Shown one piece after another: positions 5,960 through 10,313 of a stretch of 10,313 bases of DNA; positions within the stretch are counted from its first letter, which is position 1, and every line of letters starts with the position of its first letter. Origin of the DNA: Baffinella frigidus. Lineage: Eukaryota; Cryptophyceae; Cryptomonadales; Baffinellaceae. The notes beneath the pieces were generated by a model, which did not search any database, was not told the DNA's origin, and saw nothing but the letters and a program-made list of their open reading frames with translations. The translations under genes and the position numbers were made by a program. The DNA is taken from contig MU646611.1 in NCBI GenBank assembly GCA_026770585.1, positions 71,256 through 81,568 on the forward strand. The letters run 5' to 3'.

Positions 5960-7381
5960 ATGTTCTCCTCTAAGATACGCGACCTGAGTGCCGAGGAGCG
6001 CGTAGCACAGCACAGAATGCTCCAACGTGACCAGGACTACGCAGAGTCCTACTTTCTTTTGCTTGAGCTCGGCCAGCGCAACCCTGTCACGTGTAAAGCT
6101 TTTCACATCATCGAGGCACAGGTACTGCACGGCGAGATGTGTGTCTACTTGCGTGGGGCCTTGCTAAAAGCCAAATTCCTACGCTTTTTGAATTTACACT
6201 ACTTTGACTTTGCTAGGCAAGCGCTGCGCGCAATGTTCATGTACGGCTTTGTACCGTGGCGTGAGCGCAAACTTTTGTCTGGAGATATCGTGCCGGAAGT
6301 GCTACCAGCGGGTACATTTACCTGGAGTGTTGTGCCGGGCACGTCGGTACCAAACAATTTGTTACATCTGTACGCGGACCCGTCAAGAATGCTCCTCTAC
6401 GATGTAAAAATACATCAAGTCTGTGGTGACGTGAAGAGGGAGCATGTCCACGTATACGACTACTCGACAGCGAGTTGGGACGTTGATAAAAAGTCATTTT
6501 ACTGTTCGCAAACAACACCTCTCAGCCACGTCGTCTCGGATTTCAAGAAGTTACAACACGCGCTACGCAACCGGGCGCATGCCGACCAGTGGAACTCACA
6601 AGCGCACATTATCACGAAGCAATCGACAAAAATGATGGGCCAGGAACCAACGTCATCTGTCTTGGAGGCTGGCTACTCGGTGAACCCCGTGTACAGCTAC
6701 GAAAAGTGCCAACTGCAGTTGCACTCGCGTGATGAGGACATTCAGGAAATGTTCACGAAAAAAGCAAACGACCACATGCCGTTTGTCTACACTTTACCTA
6801 TGGACGTTTCGCTGGAGACAATGCCTGCATTGACTCTTTGTGAAGACATCGACTTCCTCGACACGCGGTTCAAACAGAATGTGGCTTTTGCTTTGGGCAT
6901 CCCCTACGACATGCTGATAGGAGATGGGACAGGTGGTAAAGTGTCGGCTGCTGTTGGAAACAACAGGGAAAATTTCAAGGCTAACATGAATAACATTTCC
7001 AATTTTTTACAACGCCTCATGCGCAACGTTTACTTCACTATTTACCACGAGGGACATCAGAAGAAGACGAAGCAAGAACCTGTGCATAAGGGCGAAGTGG
7101 GGGTCAGAGAGGAGGACATTGAGTTCTGTCTACACACTGCACCCTCTCTGCAGATCGAAAATGTTGACGACCTCGTCAAGTTGGCATCTTTGGAGGGAGC
7201 GTTGAGTGCCACTGAACTGAAACGGGTGGTGCAACTGATGTTGTACGGTCATGTGCTACCCGAGTCCGCCTCTATGAAAGTACACAAAACTGGCAGTGTC
7301 TCCAGTGGCAACGCCTCTTCAGCTACCCCCCTATCATCTAAGTCAGTCGAAGCCGGGGGCAAACGCAAAGCAGAGGCGTAG
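5960..7381 (+). CDS. Portal-like (capsid vertex, DNA packaging) protein
   Basis: Portal proteins form the dodecameric ring at one capsid vertex through which the terminase pumps DNA. The product is 473 residues from the ATG at 5960 (an in-frame ATG at 5882 would add 26). Portal-like features in order are: an alpha-helical start (10-40); RQALRAMFMYGFVPWRE (86-102), like the 'A...l..yGfa..e' helix and strand of the wing; VPEVLPAGTFTW (111-122), like the coordinate strand after it; FLDTRFKQNVAFALGIPYDM (299-318) followed by LIG and a Ser/Asn-rich helix (NNRENFKANMNNI), the hallmark 'ia.alGvP..ll' region before the stem; and, after a hydrophilic clip-like loop (363-382), DDLVKLASLEGALSATELKR, like the helix with 'G.ls..e.r' beyond the clip. 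The Lys/Arg tail GGKRKAEA could be a nuclear signal. Length fits phage-type portals and mirusvirus-like portals. No capsid, protease or terminase gene is in view. The match is by eye; an unrelated helical protein is the alternative. Confidence 0.55.
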   Translation: MFSSKIRDLSAEERVAQHRMLQRDQDYAESYFLLLELGQRNPVTCKAFHIIEAQVLHGEMCVYLRGALLKAKFLRFLNLHYFDFARQALRAMFMYGFVPWRERKLLSGDIVPEVLPAGTFTWSVVPGTSVPNNLLHLYADPSRMLLYDVKIHQVCGDVKREHVHVYDYSTASWDVDKKSFYCSQTTPLSHVVSDFKKLQHALRNRAHADQWNSQAHIITKQSTKMMGQEPTSSVLEAGYSVNPVYSYEKCQLQLHSRDEDIQEMFTKKANDHMPFVYTLPMDVSLETMPALTLCEDIDFLDTRFKQNVAFALGIPYDMLIGDGTGGKVSAAVGNNRENFKANMNNISNFLQRLMRNVYFTIYHEGHQKKTKQEPVHKGEVGVREEDIEFCLHTAPSLQIENVDDLVKLASLEGALSATELKRVVQLMLYGHVLPESASMKVHKTGSVSSGNASSATPLSSKSVEAGGKRKAEA

Positions 7382-7558
7382 ATAAAGAGCCGCGTGTGTT
7401 TCATTCACACACAACTAGGTGACCCCAATGGGTAACTAAACTACTGCTTGGGGGCCTTCCTCGTGACCTGCTACTTATTTTTGGGTCCTTCTTTGAGACC
7501 CGCTACGGTTGCTTGGTCTTGGGGGTGGTAGGCTTGTTTGGGCCTTTTTCACGACCTC
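7382..7558. other. Convergent 3' intergenic region
   Basis: It lies between the stop codons of the portal-like and coiled-coil genes. A small hairpin (GTGTG...CACAC, about 7394-7412) follows the portal-like stop. From 7504 onward the sequence is a diverged duplicate of the end of the coiled-coil gene (see the separate entry). No further gene is seen. Confidence 0.5.
7504..7535 (-). repeat. Duplicate of the 3' end of the coiled-coil gene
   Basis: TACGGTTGCTTGGTCTTGGG at 7504 matches TACGGTTTCTTGTTCTTGGG at 7560, offset 56 bases. Read on the minus strand both encode a short Thr/Ala-Pro-Lys tail ending in a stop (TAPKNKKP and TTPKTKQP), but in different frames. A slippage or unequal-crossover duplication of the gene's end is the simplest account. 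Confidence 0.6.
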
Positions 7559-8647
7559 TTACGGTTTCTTGTTCTTGGGGGCGGTATGGACCACCCGGCA
7601 AAATGTAGACGGGAGAAGCCACGCCCTGTCCGGTTTCTTCGTGTAGCACCAGCCGGCCCCTCCCATCACACCCTTGTACTCGACGAGCTTGAAGAGTGTC
7701 ACGAGGAGAGGATGCCTGTGATCGTCCAGCTTGACCACGAACTGTTTCTTCACTGCGTCTTCGCCAAAGGTCGGGAGGGGGTCGGTAGAATGCGGGTTCG
7801 GCTTGGACTTTACGCCGTCGGTCAAGCGCGAGCGGGTGCGGTTGCCCTTTGGCTTGGGGATCGTGACCGGAACGGAAGCAGGGTTCTGCTCCAGGACTTT
7901 CATCTCCTTGTCGAACTTGCCAGACCCCCACCCTTCCCACGTGGGGGTATCGGGAGGCGCCTTCGTGGGCGCGGACAGCTGGTTGGCGGTCGTCTTAGGT
8001 GTCTCGGTTGTCGTCTTAGGCTTCGTGGTCTTTGTGGGGGTCGTGTCAACCTTCTTCGTGGGGGTCGTCGTGGGGTTGGGCACGGGTTTGGTATGTTTGC
8101 GCTTGAGTGTGGGCAAGGACGCTGACCCCGACCCCTTCTCCGTCTTCTGCTCCGCGTTCTTCTCCAGAGTTTTGATGTGCTTGTTCTTCTGCTGTGATTC
8201 CTTCTGCAGGGTTGCGATGAGCTGCTCCGCCGCAAGGAGCTTGGCCTTGGACCCTGACCCATCTTCCAGCGCTTCCTTCTGCAGAGTTTCGATCAACGTG
8301 TGCTGCATGTTGACCTGCTGCGTCAGCTGCTGGTTGTGCTGCTGCAGCGACGCGATTTGGCTCGCGTTCTGCACCGGGGACGCGGCAACCGCTGAGACCA
8401 CTATGTTGAGAGGCGTGTTCGTCCTCTTCTTCAACCTGTTCATCTGGACCTGCAGTCGCTGCTTGGTCTTCTCCTTTCCGGGGCTTTCCTTCTTCTCCGT
8501 ACTGATACGGTTCTTCTTCTCCTTGACGATCTCGGGGATCTGTGGCTTCTTGTCGATCTTGTGGTTGATGGTCGGTTGGGCAGATTTAGGCTTTTTCTTG
8601 TGGGTGTGCGCGGTGCCCTTTTGGCGTTTGGGTTCGATCCAAGGCAT
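7559..8647 (-). CDS. Lys-rich coiled-coil protein with C-terminal globular domain, unknown function
   Basis: I do not recognise the family. The ATG at 8647 gives 362 residues (a longer frame begins only at TTG) and lies 49 bases after a TATTTAAG box. Residues 1-76 are strongly basic (KKKPKS, KEKKNR, MNRLKKR) and suit nucleic-acid binding or nuclear entry. Residues about 95-170 are Gln/Leu-rich coiled coil with an internal duplication: LIETLQKEALEDGSGS and later LIATLQKESQ then EKGSGS. Residues 175-235 are a low-complexity Thr-Pro-Lys linker. Residues about 295-352 look folded (KQFVVKLDDH, LVTLFKLVEYKGV, GAGWCYTKK). The arrangement resembles a structural or scaffold-like protein or a DNA-condensing protein, but no function is claimed. 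It is convergent with the portal-like gene. Confidence 0.75.
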   Translation of the reverse strand: MPWIEPKRQKGTAHTHKKKPKSAQPTINHKIDKKPQIPEIVKEKKNRISTEKKESPGKEKTKQRLQVQMNRLKKRTNTPLNIVVSAVAASPVQNASQIASLQQHNQQLTQQVNMQHTLIETLQKEALEDGSGSKAKLLAAEQLIATLQKESQQKNKHIKTLEKNAEQKTEKGSGSASLPTLKRKHTKPVPNPTTTPTKKVDTTPTKTTKPKTTTETPKTTANQLSAPTKAPPDTPTWEGWGSGKFDKEMKVLEQNPASVPVTIPKPKGNRTRSRLTDGVKSKPNPHSTDPLPTFGEDAVKKQFVVKLDDHRHPLLVTLFKLVEYKGVMGGAGWCYTKKPDRAWLLPSTFCRVVHTAPKNKKP

Positions 8648-8688
8648 AGCCAAGGGCTATGAGTGTTTTACACGCAACATTAAAAATC

Positions 8689-8696
8689 CTTAAATA
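8689..8696 (-). promoter_or_regulatory. TATTTAAG core promoter box of the coiled-coil gene
   Basis: The minus strand reads CCTATTTAAGG just 5' of the coiled-coil gene, 49 bases before its ATG. It is the same octamer as at 4988-4995 before the MYND gene. Confidence 0.5.
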
Positions 8697-8724
8697 GGTG
8701 ACCGCGATAGTCAAATTACAGCAT

Positions 8725-8976
8725 TCATTGAACAACCACTGCCCCAAGCTCGCGTGTGCACATGAACCTAGCGATGCAATTCAGAGCTTCGTGGATCACT
8801 GTCTGTGCGTGTTGCCACGTCTTGACGGTGTACACCCGCTCCGTGGAAACCCGCAGCGTGCAGTTTCCGAACCGGGAGATGCTGATGATAGCTGTCATGT
8901 TCTGCATGTCTCTGATGACGTCTGAGTTTGTTGTGAGCTTGTCCCATGCCTTGATTTTGAAAATGAAGGCGTTCGA
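8725..8976 (-). CDS. C-terminal fragment of an unknown protein, 5' end lost at repeat junction
   Basis: About 84 residues are coherent: AFIFKIKAWDKL, then an acidic stretch, TAIISISRFGNCTLRVSTE, RVYTVKTW and a helix HAQTVIHEALNCIARF, ending VVVQ. The strand-strand-helix order loosely recalls one half of a TATA-binding-protein-like fold, but no diagnostic residues were seen and I do not assign it. There is no in-frame ATG at the front. Upstream of about 8977 the frame runs on through repeat R3 and repeat R1 (GAALVR peptide) up to a TAG near 9118, with only a GTG at 9088-9090. The amino end was therefore probably cut off by the repeat; an intron is the alternative. It lies in the same direction as the coiled-coil gene, 77 bases upstream of it. 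Confidence 0.5.
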   Translation of the reverse strand, partial: SNAFIFKIKAWDKLTTNSDVIRDMQNMTAIISISRFGNCTLRVSTERVYTVKTWQHAQTVIHEALNCIARFMCTRELGAVVVQ

Positions 8977-9000
8977 TGCCGGGGCGCATCGGGGCGGTTG
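8977..9000 (+). repeat. Repeat R3, copy at the right edge of the gene block
   Basis: TGCCGGGGCGCATCG followed by GGGCGGTTG recurs at 9216-9236 with a small deletion. Its left edge coincides with the loss of coherent coding sequence in the gene fragment. Confidence 0.6.
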
Positions 9001-9021
9001 ACAGCAACGCAGGCGGGGACA

Positions 9022-9058
9022 GTTTATTCCTCCAACCCTTACGAGCGCGGCTCCAGCC
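9022..9058 (+). repeat. Flanking repeat R1, right copy
   Basis: Matches 2039-2075 in the same orientation (shared CCTTACGAG and GCGGCTCC blocks), so the same repeat family flanks the gene block on both sides. An AGGCGG motif precedes both copies at different spacing. Confidence 0.6.
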
Positions 9059-9326
9059 ACCTTCCACTCAGCAGCCACCGGGGGCTTCACGGATACAGTC
9101 CATCCAAACGATTCGCACTACAATCTGATCCATCGCCCGAAAACCTAACCGGAATTTCACCGTGACTTCAAGGTGAAAAGGTCCTCGGCCGCTGCTCGGT
9201 GGGGATGCACGCTTGTGCCGGGGCGCATCGCGGTTGGTGGCGCGTTGTCCCCACCCGCGTTGTCCGGGTCGCCCGCCATGGCAGAATCGATGAGCACGAG
9301 CTCGTCACGCGACTCAGCCGCCTGCC
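9059..9326. other. Non-coding stretch
   Basis: No gene is supported; the open frame at 9173-9385 has repeat-like composition and runs into telomere-like sequence. It contains the second R3 copy at 9216-9236. GTGACTTCAAGGTGAAAAGG around 9162 has a weak dyad. Confidence 0.4.
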
Positions 9327-9372
9327 GGGTTTGGGGTTCGGGGTTTGGAGCCTGGGATTTAGGGTTTAGGGC
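9327..9372 (+). repeat. Degenerate telomere-like array 1
   Basis: Units GGGTTTG, GGGTTCG, GGGTTTGG, GGATTTA, GGGTTTA lead to GGGCAC. This is decayed TTTAGGG-type sequence, as found in plants and many algae, placed internally. Confidence 0.6.
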
Positions 9373-9400
9373 ACAAGCGGTGTAAGTAGTAGTTGATCAC

Positions 9401-9428
9401 TTTTCAAAAGGCTTTAGGGGCCTTTCGA
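9401..9428. repeat. Short palindrome around CTTTAGGGG
   Basis: AAAAGGC and GCCTTTC arms flank TTTAGGG, giving a small hairpin between the two telomere-like arrays. A GAA/AGA triplet run follows at 9459-9473. Confidence 0.4.
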
Positions 9429-9472
9429 GTATCATCGAGGTCCTTTCTGAGGGTAATAAAGAAGAAGAAGAA

Positions 9473-9522
9473 GTTTAGGGTTCAGGGATGGGGTTTAGGG
9501 ACGAAGGCTTAGGGTTCAGGGC
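9473..9522 (+). repeat. Degenerate telomere-like array 2
   Basis: TTTAGGG, TTCAGGG, ATGGGG, TTTAGGG, GCTTAGGG and TTCAGGG occur in about 50 bases. Together with 9327-9372 this suggests subtelomeric DNA or an old telomere capture or fusion. Confidence 0.6.
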
Positions 9523-9856
9523 GCCTGGTCAAGTACAGGGGTTACTAGCCAAGAACGACTCCCACACCGCCCTAGGGTCCTTGGATAGCTCCTTCCTAAC
9601 CCACCCTGGATGGAACATTATGGTATTTTGAGCATTCTTAAGTCAACTCCCCTTGGAGATGGCGCCACAATGTGGCGCCCCCGTGATGAATGGATCTGGT
9701 ACAAAAAGGTCTAATATGTATTTCAGTGGTAAAAATCATGTCAACTTTTGCGATAAAGGGTTATTCGGGATTGGCCGCAAGTCCCCTCCAGGGTGGAGAG
9801 TGTAACTCTCTCTCTGCGTGCCACTTGCGAGGGCCTACAACCGCCCAGAGATACAT
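9523..9856. other. Non-coding stretch
   Basis: No convincing gene. The frame at 9690-9917 has weak composition and ends inside a foldback repeat. A GGGTTATTCG sequence at about 9757 is shared with 1812, inside the 170-bp foldback. The palindrome at 9661-9679 is listed separately. Confidence 0.4.
9661..9679. repeat. 19-bp perfect hairpin palindrome
   Basis: GGCGCCACA and TGTGGCGCC are exact inverted 9-mers around a single A. It may be a protein-binding site or a stem-loop. No gene is adjacent. Confidence 0.8.
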
Positions 9857-10009
9857 TTATCCGGGAACATGTTTAATTTACAAGAAAATGGCCTATCAAA
9901 CCGGATTCTGGCCCTAATTGAATTTACTTAGGGCCCTAATTAACCTTCGTCCAACTCCTCAGAAAAAATAGGGGCCCGTTTTCTTTTAAATTAAACATGT
10001 CCCCGGATT
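9857..10009. mobile_element. 153-bp foldback element
   Basis: Arms 9857-9893 and 9973-10009 are inverted copies over about 36 bases with a few mismatches (shared core ACATGTTTAATTTA). The interior holds two direct copies of GGCCCTAATT. It is A+T-richer than its surroundings and non-coding, like a MITE, but only one copy is seen. Confidence 0.55.
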
Positions 10010-10313
10010 AACATGTAATCCAATACCGTCTGCCAATCACCCTGCATTCGATCGAATGTTATCGTGGCGAGTGTCAGCGGGCTATCCCTTGGGTGCCCAG
10101 TAGGCGCATACGCCCTACGGTAGGGGCCTAGGACCTGCCTAGGGCGAGCTACAAAACTCTCCAATCGCATCACTCAAAGACTCAAAGAAGAGGACACTTC
10201 ATGATCTATCCCTTGGGTGGACGGGTACCCTACCCTGCCCTGGGGGGGGGGGTGGCGCGAGAGCGGGACAACCTCTACGCTGATCCGAACGGACGGGGAA
10301 GGGGGGGGGAGGG
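10010..10313. other. Repeat-bearing right end
   Basis: No gene. It holds dispersed-repeat copy 3 (10082-10145), a partial further copy starting TATCCCTTGGGTGG near 10206, a tandem ACTCAAAG pair near 10173-10188, and long G runs near 10241 and 10300. Confidence 0.5.
10082..10145 (+). repeat. Dispersed CCTAGG-rich repeat, copy 3
   Basis: Reads CTATCCCTTGGGTGCCCAGT through CATACGCCCTACGG to CTAGGACCTGCCTAGGG. It matches 145-212 and 1235-1302 in the same orientation, placing both ends of the window in the same repeat landscape. Confidence 0.65.

Noticed and set aside
7731-8693. 320-codon hydrophobic plus-strand frame resembling a membrane protein
   Set aside because: It is the antisense of the Lys/Thr-rich coiled-coil gene; AAG and ACC codons read backwards as Phe, Leu, Gly and Val.
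9690-9917. 75-codon plus-strand frame
   Set aside because: Weak composition, no promoter-like box, and it ends within a foldback repeat.

Overview
The window looks like a virus-derived block of DNA set into repeat-rich nuclear DNA of a unicellular eukaryote, plausibly an alga. The eukaryotic reading rests on four things: no operon-type ribosome binding sites, TATA-like boxes 40-65 bases before the chosen ATGs, abundant microsatellites and foldback (MITE-like) repeats, and degenerate TTTAGGG/TTAGGG arrays. No rRNA, tRNA or CRISPR array was found.

Layout. 1-2158 is non-coding and repetitive: a dispersed CCTAGG-rich repeat, a 28-bp perfect palindrome, GA and GT microsatellites each followed by the same 46-bp sequence, two related 122-124 bp inverted-repeat elements, a 170-bp foldback element and an 84-bp direct repeat. 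From about 2159 to 8976 the DNA becomes gene-dense, unique and intron-free. It carries seven genes: a 5'-truncated divergent RtcB-type RNA ligase homologue (+), a multi-pass membrane protein (-), a pentapeptide-repeat protein with a Cys/His tail (-), a MYND zinc-finger protein (+), a portal-like protein (+), a Lys-rich coiled-coil protein (-) and a 5'-truncated unknown protein (-). From about 8977 to 10313 repeats return: degenerate telomere-like arrays, a short perfect hairpin, a 153-bp foldback, and another copy of the dispersed repeat seen at the left end.

The central block is the interesting part. The portal-like protein is the best pointer to its origin. A portal is a capsid-vertex DNA-packaging component of tailed phages, herpesviruses and mirusviruses (Duplodnaviria). 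In a eukaryotic setting the simplest inference is a fragment of a mirusvirus-like endogenous virus or episome. No major capsid protein, terminase or polymerase lies in the window, so this is not proven. The divergent genes for the pentapeptide-repeat and MYND proteins share a promoter region holding four 37-bp iterons, the last a near-perfect 32-bp dyad, which could be an operator or a replication origin. Several genes share a TATTTAAG-like box. Both outermost genes are cut where host-type repeats begin, and related repeats lie outside both ends, so the block looks like an inserted or rearranged fragment and not a complete virus.
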